The notes under the pieces: generated by a model
Database searches by the model: none
What the model was told of the DNA's origin: nothing
Seen by the model: only the letters and a program-made list of their open reading frames with translations
Made by a program: the position numbers and the translations under genes
Source: Ectothiorhodospiraceae bacterium
Lineage (GTDB): Bacteria; Pseudomonadota; Gammaproteobacteria; XJ16; Halofilaceae
Assembly: GCA_007134775.1 (NCBI GenBank)
Contig: SLKC01000051.1
Coordinates: 1 to 58,814, forward strand
Length of the DNA: 58,814 bases
Direction of reading: 5' to 3'
Part shown: piece after piece, positions 38,379 through 48,120 of the stretch
Layout: each line of letters opens with the position of its first letter
Numbering within the stretch: the first letter of the stretch is position 1

Positions 38379-39794
38379 ATGCACCCCGTCCTGGCGCTGG
38401 TCGGACGTCCTAATGTCGGCAAGTCCACACTGTTCAATGCGCTTACGCGCAGCCGGCGCGCTCTGGTGGCGGATGAGCCGGGCCTGACGCGGGATCGCCA
38501 GTACGGCCTCGCCCGTATCGATGGACGCGATGTGACGCTGGTCGATACGGGCGGGCTCAGCGGCGAGGACGCGGGCATCGACGCCCGCATGGCCGAGCAG
38601 ACGAGCGCTGCCATCGCCGAGGCCGATGCGGTCCTGCTCCTGGTCGACGCCCATGCCGGGCTGTTGGCGAGTGACGAACTCGTCATCGATCGGCTTCGCC
38701 GCGCGGGGACACCTTTCTGTCTCGTCGTCAACAAGATCGACGGCGTCGACGAGGACCGCGCGCTGGCCGAGTTTGCCGCCGTCGGCGCGGGCGCCGTCGC
38801 CGCGGTCTCAGCGGCTCGCCGCCGGGGGCTGCGTCGGCTCGACGCCGTGATCGGCCCGTTGTTGCCGCCGGCATCGGAGGGGGAGCAGGTCCTCCCCGCC
38901 GTGGCGAGCGATGGCGATATCCGTGTCGCCGTCGTCGGTCGTCCCAATGTCGGCAAGTCCACGCTGATCAATCGACTCGTCGGTGAGGAGCGGCTCCTTG
39001 CCTTCGACACCCCCGGCACGACGCGCGATGCGGTCGAAGTCCCCTTCGAGCGCGATGGCCAGCGCTTCATCCTCGTGGACACAGCGGGACTGCGCCGGCG
39101 CGGTCGCGTCCACGGGACGGTCGAGAAGTTCAGCGCGGTGCGTACCCTGGAGGCGATCCGCGGTGCCCACGTCGTCATCCTCGTGCTGGACGCCCACCAG
39201 GGGCTGGTCGAGCAGGATCAGCACCTGGCGGGGCACGTCATCGATGTAGGGCGGGGGCTCGTGCTCGCTGTCAACAAGTGGGATGGTCTCGATCGCGAGC
39301 ACAAGGCGGATGTACGGGCTGAGTACGACCGCCGGTTTGGTTTCCTCGACTTCGCCAGCACGCGCTACCTATCGGCCCTCCACGGCACCGGCGTCGGGCA
39401 TCTGCTCAAGGCCGTACGGGCTGCTCACGATGCGGCGGGCCGACAGCTAGGGACGCCCGAGCTCACCCAGGTGTTGGAGGATGCCGTGCTCGCCCATCCC
39501 CCCCCGCGGGCCGGCGGGGGGCGCATCAAGCTGCGCTACGCCCACCAGGGCGGCACCTATCCGCCACGCATCATTGTCCATGGCAGCCGTGTCGATCGAC
39601 TGCCGGCGAGCTATCGGCGCTATATCGTGAACACGTTTCGCCGGGCTTTCGGTCTCCAGGGGACGCCGATCCACGTTGAGTACCGCGCCGGCCGCAATCC
39701 CTATGCCGGTGTAGCGCACAAGGAGAGCCGCCGCCAGGCCGATCGTCATGCCGGTGCGCGTGATCGACGGCGCCGCCACACGCGCCGCCGGTAG
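38379..39794 (+). CDS. der: Ribosome biogenesis GTPase Der (EngA)
   Basis: A 471-residue protein with two tandem GTPase domains, each with GRPNVGKST (near residues 8 and 188), DTGG/DTAG switch motifs and NKID/NKWD, and a C-terminal KH-like domain (IKLRYAHQGGTYPPRIIVHGS). It acts in 50S maturation. The last residues are a basic tail (HKESRRQADRHAGARDRRRR). Last gene of the ndk-der block. Confidence 0.98.
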   Translation: MHPVLALVGRPNVGKSTLFNALTRSRRALVADEPGLTRDRQYGLARIDGRDVTLVDTGGLSGEDAGIDARMAEQTSAAIAEADAVLLLVDAHAGLLASDELVIDRLRRAGTPFCLVVNKIDGVDEDRALAEFAAVGAGAVAAVSAARRRGLRRLDAVIGPLLPPASEGEQVLPAVASDGDIRVAVVGRPNVGKSTLINRLVGEERLLAFDTPGTTRDAVEVPFERDGQRFILVDTAGLRRRGRVHGTVEKFSAVRTLEAIRGAHVVILVLDAHQGLVEQDQHLAGHVIDVGRGLVLAVNKWDGLDREHKADVRAEYDRRFGFLDFASTRYLSALHGTGVGHLLKAVRAAHDAAGRQLGTPELTQVLEDAVLAHPPPRAGGGRIKLRYAHQGGTYPPRIIVHGSRVDRLPASYRRYIVNTFRRAFGLQGTPIHVEYRAGRNPYAGVAHKESRRQADRHAGARDRRRRHTRRR

Positions 39795-39902
39795 GTGTCC
39801 CGCCGAGATCCGCAGGCACGGAGTACGCACGTATTCTGCGACGGCGTGCCCGATTCTGCGTTATGATGGCGCGTAAGAAGTAAGCTCACGAGGTAGCAAT
39901 CG

Positions 39903-40394
39903 ATGCGCTCCCGACCCCGTTTGGCACTGGCTCTGGTACTTGCGGTCTCCGTGGTGGCGGGCGCGGGCGCCGGCCTGTTCGTGGCGACGAAAGCCGGTGC
40001 CGAGGACCCGCCGGCCGCGACGGTCTATCTTACGCCCCAGTGCGGTTGCTGCGGTGACTGGGTGGACCATCTGGATGCCGCCGGCTTTGCCGTCGAGGCA
40101 CGCGAAGTCGATCAGGGCGAATTGAATGGCATGAAGATGGAAGCGGGCATCTCGCGTGAGCTGGCCTCCTGCCACACGGCCTTCATCGGCGACTACGTCA
40201 TCGAAGGCCATGTGCCCGCGGCAGAAATCCGGCGGCTCCTGGACGAGGAGCCCGACGTTGCCGGGCTCAGCGTGCCGGGTATGCCGATCGGCTCACCGGG
40301 GATGGAAATGGGGGGGCGACAGGATCCCTACGATGTGATCGCCTTCGACACGGAAGGGGCAACCACGGTCTTCGCCTCCTACCATCAGGATTGA
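39903..40394 (+). CDS. DUF411 domain protein, exported, probable metal-related
   Basis: A 163-residue protein with a signal peptide or N-terminal helix (about 8-30) and the DUF411 signature LTPQCGCCGDWVDHL (Cys47, Cys49, Cys50), LASCHTAFIGDYVIEGHVPA and a Gly/Met-rich GMPIGSPGMEMGG segment. DUF411 proteins occur with copper-resistance genes and may bind metal; nothing around it supports copper specifically. It overlaps the convergent acpH by 10 bp. Confidence 0.88.
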   Translation: MRSRPRLALALVLAVSVVAGAGAGLFVATKAGAEDPPAATVYLTPQCGCCGDWVDHLDAAGFAVEAREVDQGELNGMKMEAGISRELASCHTAFIGDYVIEGHVPAAEIRRLLDEEPDVAGLSVPGMPIGSPGMEMGGRQDPYDVIAFDTEGATTVFASYHQD

Positions 40395-40984
40395 TCGCGG
40401 GCGAGGCGGGCGTCCTCGGCGCTCGCGTAGCAGCGCACGGCCGGCCAGAAGGCCCGGAAGTCCTGCTCAAGTCCCTGCCTTGCCTCGGTGAGATCCGCGA
40501 TCGCGGCGAGCAGCGCCGCTGGGCGGGACAGCCGCCGACTCATCGCGTGCAGGGCCGTCACGACGCCGTCCCAGTCGGCATAGGCGGCAAGCCAATCCTC
40601 CTCGATCATCGCCGGCAGGACGTGGCGAGCACGTAGCGGCATCAGGCCGCGGTGGGCATCGAGTTGGCTATATACGTGCCTGCGCCAGACGCTGAAGCTC
40701 GACGTATTCAGGGTGGCCCAGTCACGGGCGAGGAAGTGGTCGAATGCCATGTCGACCGTGATACCTGCGATCCGGCGGTGCGCCGGTGGCAGCCGCTTCA
40801 CGGCACGCCGGACGGCGGCGTGGCGATCGGTGAAGCAGTCGATGCGGCGATGCAGGCGAATGCCGCGAACCACCGTGGGCGGGTACCGGTACTCGGGCCG
40901 CCCCTTGACGAAATCGCCGAGGAAATTGCCGAGGACGCCCTCGTCGCTACTGTCCGCCAGCAGCAGGTGCGCGAGATGATTCAA
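40385..40984 (-). CDS. acpH: Acyl carrier protein phosphodiesterase
   Basis: A 199-residue HD-like hydrolase with the AcpH opening MNHLAHLLLADSSDEGVLGNFLGDFVKG, GIRLHRRIDCFTDRH and ITVDMAFDHFLARDW. It removes the 4'-phosphopantetheine arm from holo-ACP. It is divergent from the DUF2970 gene (41 bp apart) and convergent with the DUF411 gene. The ACP domain of the 9003-11858 fusion is a conceivable but unproven substrate. Confidence 0.92.
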   Translation of the reverse strand: MNHLAHLLLADSSDEGVLGNFLGDFVKGRPEYRYPPTVVRGIRLHRRIDCFTDRHAAVRRAVKRLPPAHRRIAGITVDMAFDHFLARDWATLNTSSFSVWRRHVYSQLDAHRGLMPLRARHVLPAMIEEDWLAAYADWDGVVTALHAMSRRLSRPAALLAAIADLTEARQGLEQDFRAFWPAVRCYASAEDARLARDQS

Positions 40985-41025
40985 ACGGGATACCCGTGTT
41001 CCACAGTACGACTACAGGATAGCGC

Positions 41026-41259
41026 ATGAGTGACGACGAGCGTCCGGGCAGCGCTGCGAGTGGGCGGCTCGGCTGGCTGGCTATTGTCAAGAGTGTCGCC
41101 GCCGCGTTCTTCGGCGTCCAGACCGAGGCAAACCGGCAGCGCGATTTCACGCATGGCAAACTGCACCACTTCATCATCGTTGGCGCCCTGGCCACGCTCG
41201 TTTTCGTTGTCGTGCTCGTCGGCATGGTCCACCTGATACTGGCCAGTGCCGGGGCGTGA
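41026..41259 (+). CDS. DUF2970 family membrane protein
   Basis: A 77-residue protein with the DUF2970 core LAIVKSVAAAFFGVQTEANRQRDF followed by a C-terminal hydrophobic helix (about 50-72). The family is small, membrane-bound and without known function. It is the only plus-strand gene between acpH and valS. Confidence 0.88.
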   Translation: MSDDERPGSAASGRLGWLAIVKSVAAAFFGVQTEANRQRDFTHGKLHHFIIVGALATLVFVVVLVGMVHLILASAGA

Positions 41260-41389
41260 AGCCTGCCTCGGACGCACGGTCCAAGCGCGTGTGCCAGCGC
41301 CTTCTACGCCGTGATATCGATCCCCGCCTTTCACTGAGCGTTGCGGTGTCGCTCGGCGCACTGTGCCGGCGGTGCGGCCATCGCCGAGT

Positions 41390-41417
41390 CCGGTGGTGGC
41401 CGGTTCGCCACCGCCGG
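41390..41417 (-). terminator. Hairpin after valS, possible terminator
   Basis: CCGGTGGTGGC and GCCACCGCCGG form an 11-bp stem (one G-U/T-C position) with loop CGGTTC, directly after the valS stop in the minus direction. No U-tract is seen. It could also serve the convergent DUF2970 transcript. Confidence 0.5.
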
Positions 41418-41423
41418 CAGGGG

Positions 41424-44198
41424 TCACAGTGTGGCGATGCGCTCGCGCTGCGTGCGCAGCTCGGCCAGCGAGTAGTGTAGCTCGTCGCGCTTGCTGCGTT
41501 CGCGCTCGACGACCTCGTCCGGCGCCTTGGCGACGAAGGACTCATTGGCCAGCTTCTTTTCGACGCGTTCGATCTCCGCCTCCAGCTTCGCCGTCTGTCG
41601 GTCCAGTCGTTCGAGCTCGGCATCGCGGTCGATCAGCCCGGCCAACGGGACCATCAGCTTGAGTTCACCCACGAGGGCGGTCGCCGCCTGTGGCGGCTCC
41701 GCCTCGGCGCTGAGCACCTCGATTGATTCGATCCGCGCCAGCAGGGCGAGGGCGGCCTCGTGGCGCTCGATCGCGGCGATATCCTCGGCGCTACCGCCCG
41801 CCAGGATGAGCGGGATGCGCCGGCCCGGCTGTAGGACCATTTCCGAACGCATGCGGCGGATCTCGAGGATGACCTGCTGCAGCCATTCGATCTCGGCGAC
41901 CGCGGCGGCATCGATGCGCTCGGCCTCCGGTTCGGGCCACGGCGCAATCATGATGGTATCGCCACCACGTCCGGCGAGGGGGGCCACCTTCTGCCAAAGC
42001 GCCTCGGTGATATAGGGCATCAGTGGGTGGAGCAGGCGCAGTAGCGCCTCGAGCACGCCAACGAGGGTGCGCCGCGTCCCGCGCTGCAGGGCCGCCGTGG
42101 CGCTATCGTCATTGAGGACGGTCTTCGCGAGTTCGACATACCAGTCGCAGTACTCGTCCCAGGTGAATTCGTAGAGCGCCTGCGCGGCCAGGTCGAAGCG
42201 GTAGCTCTCGATGTGCTCGCGCACCGCCTGTTCGGTCTGCTGCAGGCGCGAGACGATCCAGCGATCCGCGATCGTGTAGTCCAGCGGGTCATCGCCCAGG
42301 CCCGTGTCCCGGCCCTCCGTGTTCATCAGCACGAAACGCGTCGCATTCCAGAGCTTGTTGCAGAAGTTGCGGTAACCATCCACCCGCCCCAGATCGAAAC
42401 GGATGTCCCGCCCCGTGGAAGCGAGGGCACAGAAGGTGAAACGCAGCGCGTCCGTGCCGAAGGCCGGGATGCCCGACGGGAAGTGATCGCGCGTCATCTT
42501 CTCGATCGCATCGCGCATCTGGGGCTGCATCAGTCCGGCGGTACGCTTGGCCACGAGGCCCTCGAGATCGATGCCGTCGATCAGATCGATCGGGTCGAGC
42601 ACGTTGCCCTTCGACTTCGACATCTTCTGGCCTTCGGAATCGCGTACCAGGCCGTGGATATAGACCTCGTGGAAGGGCACGTCCTGCATGAACTTGAGCC
42701 CGAACATGATCATGCGCGCGACCCAGAAGAAGATGATGTCGAAACCCGTCACCAGCACGGAGGTGGGATAGAACGTGCGTAGCGCCTTCGTATCCTCGGG
42801 CCAGCCGAGCGTGGAGAAGGGCCACAGCGCCGATGAATACCAGGTATCCAGGACGTCCTCGTCGCGCGTGAGGGGGAGATCCGCGGGCAATCCATGCTTG
42901 CGCCGCGCTTCGTCCTCGTCGCGGGCGACATAGATATTGCCCTCGGCGTCGTACCAGGCGGGGATGCGGTGTCCCCACCAGATCTGGCGAGAGATGCACC
43001 AGTCCTGGATCTCCTCCATCCAGTTGTAGTACGTCCGCGCCCAGTTTTCGGGCACGAAGCGGATGCGCCCGTCGCGCACGGCGGCGATGGCCGGTTCGGC
43101 CAGCGGCTTGGCCCGCACGAACCATTGGTCCGTGAGATAGGGCTCGATGACGGCTCCCGTGCGGTCGCCGCGCGGGATGGTGAGGGTGTGGCGCTCGACA
43201 CGCTCAAGCAGCCCTGCCGCGTCGAGGTCGGCAACAACCTGCTTGCGCGCGTCGAAGCGGTCCAGTCCCTGGTAGGCGCTCGGAGCGGCGTCGTTGACGC
43301 GCGCGTCGGGCGTGAAGATGTTGATCTGTGGCAGACCGTTGCGCTCACCGACGGCATAGTCGTTGAAATCGTGTGCCGGGGTGATCTTCAGGCAGCCGCT
43401 GCCGAAATCGGGATCGACATAGGGATCACCGATGATCGGGATCTCGCGCTCGGCGAGGGGTAGTGTCACCGACTTGCCGATCAGCGCACGGTAGCGCTCG
43501 TCCTCGGGATGGACCGCCACCGCGGTATCACCGAGCATGGTTTCGGGACGGGTGGTGGCGACCACGACGTGTGCGCTGCCATCGGTCAGTGGATAGCGCA
43601 TGTGCCAGATATGGCCCTGCTCCTCCTCGGAGACGACTTCGAGGTCGGAGACCGCCGTGTGTAGCACCGGGTCCCAGTTGACCAGGCGCTTGCCGCGATA
43701 GATCAGTCCCTCGTCGTAGAGCTGGACGAAGGTCTCGACGACGGCTGCGGAGAGGCCGTCATCCATGGTGAAGCGCTCACGGCTCCAGTCTGGCGAGGCA
43801 CCGAGGCGGCGCAGCTGGCGCGAGATCTGGTTGCCCGACTCCTCCTTCCACTGCCACACGCGCTCGACGAACGCCTCCCGGCCGAGCTCGTGGCGGCTGG
43901 CGTTCTCCTGGGCCAGCTGGCGTTCGACCACCATCTGTGTGGCGATCCCGGCGTGATCGGATCCCGGCTGCCACAGCGTGCGGTCACCGCGCATGCGGTG
44001 GTAGCGGATGAGCGCGTCCATGATGGTGTCCTGGAACGCATGCCCCATGTGCAGCGTACCGGTCACGTTCGGCGGTGGGATCATGATGCAGAACGGTGGG
44101 CCCTCGCCGCGGGGCTGGAAGAAGCCCTGTTCTTCCCAGTACTGATACCAGCGGGTCTCGATCGCGTGCGGGTCGTAGGTCTTGTCGAGCGTCGTCAT
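41424..44198 (-). CDS. valS: Valine--tRNA ligase
   Basis: A 924-residue class I synthetase started at ATG 44198 ([18 protein letters not shown]). The HIGH motif is HMGH at 50-53 within [25 protein letters not shown] is the KMSKS loop; an editing CP1 domain includes [19 protein letters not shown]. The C-terminal coiled coil ([21 protein letters not shown]) is present. Length is close to the usual 950. It follows a small gene and holC. Confidence 0.98.
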   Translation of the reverse strand: MTTLDKTYDPHAIETRWYQYWEEQGFFQPRGEGPPFCIMIPPPNVTGTLHMGHAFQDTIMDALIRYHRMRGDRTLWQPGSDHAGIATQMVVERQLAQENASRHELGREAFVERVWQWKEESGNQISRQLRRLGASPDWSRERFTMDDGLSAAVVETFVQLYDEGLIYRGKRLVNWDPVLHTAVSDLEVVSEEEQGHIWHMRYPLTDGSAHVVVATTRPETMLGDTAVAVHPEDERYRALIGKSVTLPLAEREIPIIGDPYVDPDFGSGCLKITPAHDFNDYAVGERNGLPQINIFTPDARVNDAAPSAYQGLDRFDARKQVVADLDAAGLLERVERHTLTIPRGDRTGAVIEPYLTDQWFVRAKPLAEPAIAAVRDGRIRFVPENWARTYYNWMEEIQDWCISRQIWWGHRIPAWYDAEGNIYVARDEDEARRKHGLPADLPLTRDEDVLDTWYSSALWPFSTLGWPEDTKALRTFYPTSVLVTGFDIIFFWVARMIMFGLKFMQDVPFHEVYIHGLVRDSEGQKMSKSKGNVLDPIDLIDGIDLEGLVAKRTAGLMQPQMRDAIEKMTRDHFPSGIPAFGTDALRFTFCALASTGRDIRFDLGRVDGYRNFCNKLWNATRFVLMNTEGRDTGLGDDPLDYTIADRWIVSRLQQTEQAVREHIESYRFDLAAQALYEFTWDEYCDWYVELAKTVLNDDSATAALQRGTRRTLVGVLEALLRLLHPLMPYITEALWQKVAPLAGRGGDTIMIAPWPEPEAERIDAAAVAEIEWLQQVILEIRRMRSEMVLQPGRRIPLILAGGSAEDIAAIERHEAALALLARIESIEVLSAEAEPPQAATALVGELKLMVPLAGLIDRDAELERLDRQTAKLEAEIERVEKKLANESFVAKAPDEVVERERSKRDELHYSLAELRTQRERIATL

Positions 44199-44399
44199 CG
44201 CCGTTGTTCCCGTCGTTCTGCGCAGGCGCGGCAAGATAGCACAACCACCCGCGACTCCGGATGGCCCCGTGCCGGTTTCGACGCACCTGCGACCGATCAA
44301 CTGTGCTTGGGGGGCACGACGACGCGATGTCAACCCCTGAGCGGTGAGATCAGCTGGGCGCCCGGTGCAGGCGCACAAGGAGAACAGGGAGGTCTCTGC

Positions 44400-44648
44400 C
44401 TACGGCTCCGATCCGCCCGAGCGCTGTTCGATTGCCTTGCTGATGGCGCGCGCGACCGCCTCTTCGATGCGCTTGCTGTGGCGTTCGACCACGCGCGCGG
44501 CAATCGCCTCGATCTCGGCCTCGCTCAGCACGGTCGACTGCCTCTGGGGCGCCGACTGGTGCGGGGCTTGCGCCGCTTTGTCCTGCCCGCGACGAACCAC
44601 ATCGTTGAGCACGGGGATACCCTGTTTGTCCGGCGGCTTGTTCGTCAT
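44400..44648 (-). CDS. Conserved-looking small protein of unknown function between holC and valS
   Basis: An 82-residue protein started at ATG 44648, which overlaps the holC stop by 4 bp, so translation is probably coupled. It is hydrophilic: a proline- and glutamine-rich first half (VLNDVVRRGQDKAAQAPHQ) and a helical second half (LSEAEIEAIAARVVERHSKRIEEAVARAI) that could form an amphipathic or coiled-coil helix. No domain is recognised. The overlap and codon use support a real gene. Confidence 0.7.
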   Translation of the reverse strand: MTNKPPDKQGIPVLNDVVRRGQDKAAQAPHQSAPQRQSTVLSEAEIEAIAARVVERHSKRIEEAVARAISKAIEQRSGGSEP

Positions 44649-45076
44649 CGGTTCACCTGGTGATGGTGGAGTTCGCAACCCGACTCGCGATACCGAGTAT
44701 AGCGCGCGCGCGCCGCGGAGCGGATACTCGGTGACTGGTTGACGACCTCGGCGATGCGCGCGAAACGTTCGATGAAGGGCGGGATCTCTTCGGCTTCGTT
44801 GACGAGGAGGTGGCGCGCGTCGGCGTCGTCGGGGCGATCCCCGATGACGATCGGACAGCTCGCCTCCTCCTCGCCGCCGGCGCGTTCGTGTGGCACGAAG
44901 CTGCCCTGGCTGAAGGTCCAGAGGTGCTCATCGAGCACACGCGCGTGCTCGCCAGCGGGGGCGTGTATCCAGACCCGGTGGCCGAGCCGCCACGCCTTCT
45001 CGACCAGCCGGCAGAGGTAGTTGAGCCGGCGACGCTCATCGTCGTCGGCGAGGATATAGAAATCGACGCGGGGCAT
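44645..45076 (-). CDS. holC: DNA polymerase III subunit chi
   Basis: A 143-residue protein with RVDFYILADDDERRRLNYLCRLVEKAWRLGHRVWIHA and the later LVNEAEEIPPFIERFARIAEVV, matching HolC. Chi links the clamp loader to SSB. The start at ATG 45076 gives MPRVDFYIL; an upstream start at 45103 is less likely. pepA, which usually lies between lptF and holC, is absent. Confidence 0.93.
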   Translation of the reverse strand: MPRVDFYILADDDERRRLNYLCRLVEKAWRLGHRVWIHAPAGEHARVLDEHLWTFSQGSFVPHERAGGEEEASCPIVIGDRPDDADARHLLVNEAEEIPPFIERFARIAEVVNQSPSIRSAARARYTRYRESGCELHHHQVNR

Positions 45077-45121
45077 GCTCGGGTCCGGATTCCGGCTGGG
45101 CACAAGCGCATCGCGTCCGCG

Positions 45122-45149
45122 TCTGTCACGGACGTCAACGCGTGTATAC
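45122..45149 (+). promoter_or_regulatory. Promoter for lptFG
   Basis: TATACT (45144-45149) is a strong -10, with CTGTCA (45122-45127) 16 bp upstream as -35. It lies 97 bp before the lptF ATG in the region divergent from holC. Confidence 0.55.
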
Positions 45150-45245
45150 TGATTCTAGCAGGCCCCCGAGCCGACGTGCCCGCGTGCGATTTTGCCGCGG
45201 GCACGGCACAATGCGTCGACGTTGCCGCCACGCCGCAGCCGGCCC

Positions 45246-46361
45246 ATGCGCCTCACCGTCATCGATCGTTATATCCTGCGCGAGATCCTCCTTGCCTGTG
45301 CGGCGGTACTCGCGGTCTTGCTGCTGGTGATACTGACCAACAGCCTGATCTACATGCTCGGCCAAGTGGTCGATGGCCGTATCGCCGGTGATGCCCTGCT
45401 GCCGTTGCTGCTGGCCAACGTCTCGCAGGCGCTGGTGATGCTCGTGCCCCCGGGACTCTATCTCGGCGTGCTGCTCGCCTTTGGGCGGTTGTACTCGGAT
45501 AGCGAAATGTCGGCATTGCGCGCTGGCGGGTTCGGGCCGGCACGGCTCTACCGGCCGGTGAGCCTGGCCGGTGTGATCGTGTCGGTGCTGGCTGCGTTTC
45601 TCAGTCTGCAGGTCGCACCCTGGGCCGAACGGGTCGACCACGATCTGCGTGTGCAGATTGCGGAGCGTTCGGAACTCGTCGGCCTTGCCGCGGGGCAGTT
45701 CACGCGGGCATCGGGCGGCGATATCGTGCTCTTCGCCGAGCGCCGTACCGACAGCGGCATCCTTGAGGAGGTGTTCGTCGAGGCCGAGGATGGCAGTGGC
45801 GTTCCGGTCATCATCCGGGCCCGAGAGGCCGTCCAAAGGACCGATGAAGAAACCGGTTGGCGCTACATCGAGTTCCGCGACGGCCAACGCTATCGGGGCG
45901 CTCCGGGCGCGGCAGATCTCGCGGTCGTCGACTTCGAACGCCACGGTCTGCGGTTGCCGGAACAGGATGTTGATCCGGGGAGGCCCGATCGCGAGGCGCG
46001 TTCGCTTGCCGAGCTGCGTGAAGCAGGTGGACCCAAGGATCTGGCCGAGATCCAGTGGCGGCTATCAGTGCCGGTCGCCTGCATGACCCTGGCCCTGGCC
46101 GCTCTGCCGCTGGCGCGAACCACGCCGCGCAAGGGCCGCTATGGCCGCGTCGCGCTGGGGCTGCTGCTGTACATGTTCTATGCGAACTTCATGGTCATCG
46201 CGCGCGAGGCCGTTGCCGACGGCACCGTGCCCGGTGTGATTGGCATGTGGTGGGCCCACGCCGTCGTCCTCGCCGGTATCGCGCTGCTGGTGCTACAGCA
46301 GAACGGCTGGCGCTGGAGCTTCGAGGTGATGCGGCACACCTTGCGGAAGCGGCGCCGATGA
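45246..46361 (+). CDS. lptF: LPS export ABC transporter permease LptF
   Basis: A 371-residue permease started at ATG 45246 (MRLTVIDRYILREILLA). Two helices at about 15-35 and 60-85 precede a periplasmic jellyroll (about 125-260), then three C-terminal helices. LptF with LptG and LptB2 extracts LPS from the inner membrane. It overlaps lptG by 4 bp and is divergent from holC. Confidence 0.96.
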   Translation: MRLTVIDRYILREILLACAAVLAVLLLVILTNSLIYMLGQVVDGRIAGDALLPLLLANVSQALVMLVPPGLYLGVLLAFGRLYSDSEMSALRAGGFGPARLYRPVSLAGVIVSVLAAFLSLQVAPWAERVDHDLRVQIAERSELVGLAAGQFTRASGGDIVLFAERRTDSGILEEVFVEAEDGSGVPVIIRAREAVQRTDEETGWRYIEFRDGQRYRGAPGAADLAVVDFERHGLRLPEQDVDPGRPDREARSLAELREAGGPKDLAEIQWRLSVPVACMTLALAALPLARTTPRKGRYGRVALGLLLYMFYANFMVIAREAVADGTVPGVIGMWWAHAVVLAGIALLVLQQNGWRWSFEVMRHTLRKRRR

Positions 46362-47419
46362 CACTATTGACGCGCTACATCGTGCGTACGGTCGTCGCCG
46401 GCGCGTTGCTGGTGCTCCTCGCCCTGATGAGCATCGATGGCCTCATGAGCTTCTTCCGCGAGATCGGCGATACCGGCGCGGGCGACTATACCGTCACCCT
46501 GGCGCTGCTCTATGTCCTGTTGACCTTTCCCGAACGCATCTACGATCTCTTTCCGCCTGCCGTGGCAATCGGTGGCGTATTGGCACTGGGGGCCCTGGCC
46601 GCTAATTCCGAGCTGGTCGTGATGCGGGCCGCCGGTGTCTCGATCGCCCGTATTCTCGGGCAGGTGCTTCAGGGTGGAGCCGTGCTCATCATCGCGGTGA
46701 TCCTTATCGGCGAGGGCGTGGCACCCGCAAGCCAGCACTACGGCGAGCGCATGCGCGCGACTGCGATCGCCGGCGACGATGCTGCGGACAGCGCGCGCGG
46801 CCTATGGCTGCGCGATGAACATCGATTCGTCAGTATCGAGCGGTTGCGCCCGGGCTACGAGCTTGAGCAGGTAACGCTTTACGAATTCGACGAGGGCACC
46901 TTGGCGGTCACCTTGACCGCGCAACGGGTGCGATACATCGAGGAGCGCTGGATCCTCGAGTCGGTTCGCGAAACGCGCCTCGATAACGATTTTCGACGCA
47001 CCCGCGAGCACGAAGAGCTGGTTCGCGAGGAGCTGCTGCGCCCGGAGATGCTCGAGGTGCTGGCCATGAGCCCGGATACGCTGCCGGCATGGCAGTTGTA
47101 CGACTATGTCCGCTATCTGCAGCGTAACAACCTGGATTCCGCGACCCAGGAGCTGGCGTTGTGGAAAAAGTTGGTCACGCCTCTCTCCACACTCGTGATG
47201 CTGATGTTGTCATTGCCGGTAATCTTCGGTCCGCTGCGTTCGACTGGCGCCGGCCAGCGCATCTTCATCGGCAGCCTGATCGGGATCGGTTACTACCTGG
47301 TCTCGGAGCTCTTTGCCCATGTGGCGATCGTCTATGGCTTCTCGGTGCCGCTCGCGGCGCTCGCGCCGGTGATCCTATTCGCCGGCATTGCGCTCATCGC
47401 CCTCCGACGTACCGTCTGA
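46358..47419 (+). CDS. lptG: LPS export ABC transporter permease LptG
   Basis: A 353-residue permease with MTLLTRYIVRTVVAGALLVL, the coupling-helix region ANSELVVMRAAGVSIARI and DYVRYLQRNNLDSATQELALWKKLVTPLSTLVMLML, typical of LptG. Partner of LptF. Its 3' end overlaps the convergent RDD gene by 45 bp. Confidence 0.96.
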   Translation: MTLLTRYIVRTVVAGALLVLLALMSIDGLMSFFREIGDTGAGDYTVTLALLYVLLTFPERIYDLFPPAVAIGGVLALGALAANSELVVMRAAGVSIARILGQVLQGGAVLIIAVILIGEGVAPASQHYGERMRATAIAGDDAADSARGLWLRDEHRFVSIERLRPGYELEQVTLYEFDEGTLAVTLTAQRVRYIEERWILESVRETRLDNDFRRTREHEELVREELLRPEMLEVLAMSPDTLPAWQLYDYVRYLQRNNLDSATQELALWKKLVTPLSTLVMLMLSLPVIFGPLRSTGAGQRIFIGSLIGIGYYLVSELFAHVAIVYGFSVPLAALAPVILFAGIALIALRRTV

Positions 47420-47857
47420 CGGCATCGCTCGTGGTAGCACGACGAGGCTCGTGCCGGAGGCGATGTCGTGCCAAGTGCGCTTTTCGCGATCGAAGAGACT
47501 CCAAACGAATCCGGCTGCGAGGGTGGACCACGACAGCAGGGCAACGCCATAGCGGATCAGGCAGTCTCCCCAGCTCGGACGGCGCCCGCTGTCATCCCGG
47601 ATGATGACGACGCGCCACGTGCGCATACCCAACGTCTGCCCGCCATGGGTCCAGAACCAAGCGAAATAGAGGTAACCGAGGCCCAGAAGGTAGAGCCACA
47701 ATAGGATTCCGCCCTCGTAGGGTTCACCCATGATGATCTCGTAGAGGGCGACCATCGGGAGCGAACCGAGCAGGATGATCGCGATCAACAGCAGGGCGTC
47801 ATAGAGCATCACGCCGACGCGGCGGATCAGGCTGCAGGGCGGGGCGAAGATCGTCAT
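47375..47857 (-). CDS. RDD family membrane protein
   Basis: A 160-residue protein started at ATG 47857 (MTIFAPPCSLIRRVGVMLYDALLL). The RDD-domain pattern is present: RRVGVMLYD in the first helix, WTHGGQTLGMRTWRVVII after the second, and REKRTWHDIASGTSLVVLP near the end. Three membrane helices are predicted by eye. RDD proteins have been linked to ion transport, without a firm role. It overlaps lptG tail-to-tail by 45 bp. Confidence 0.88.
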   Translation of the reverse strand: MTIFAPPCSLIRRVGVMLYDALLLIAIILLGSLPMVALYEIIMGEPYEGGILLWLYLLGLGYLYFAWFWTHGGQTLGMRTWRVVIIRDDSGRRPSWGDCLIRYGVALLSWSTLAAGFVWSLFDREKRTWHDIASGTSLVVLPRAMPSDGTSEGDERNAGE

Positions 47858-48058
47858 TGCACTTTTCGACGTATAGAAGGCGCGCGAGAGTATCGTTGAT
47901 AAGTCCGGCTCCGTCGAGAGCCGAGAGGCTGCGGCCGGCATTGGGTGATGCTGCCACGGTACGACTGGGAATGATGTATTGCCGTAATGGATCTGCGGAT
48001 CAACCGCCATCTGAACCGTGACAGGGGGATGAAATCAGTTAGCAGGATGAAAGGGGAA

Positions 48059-48086
48059 TTGCAAACAGTGCATGCACTCCTATAAT
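48059..48086 (+). promoter_or_regulatory. Sigma70 promoter of the histone-H1-like gene
   Basis: A perfect TATAAT (48081-48086) is preceded 16 bp upstream by TTGCAA (48059-48064). The gene start is 35 bp downstream, with GGAG at 48108-48111. It is the strongest promoter seen in the window. Confidence 0.75.
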
Positions 48087-48120
48087 GCGAAGTGCGTCCG
48101 ACTAAATGGAGTCGCTCATT

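Noticed and set aside
37379-39178. 599-codon minus-strand frame across bamB and der
   Set aside because: It covers two genes with full conserved motifs on the plus strand; the antisense product is Arg/Ser/Thr-rich, low in known motifs.
39832-39867. Promoter for the DUF411 gene (TATGAT at 39862-39867)
   Set aside because: The -10 is fair but no -35 lies at the right distance (the nearest TTCTGC is 22 bp away).
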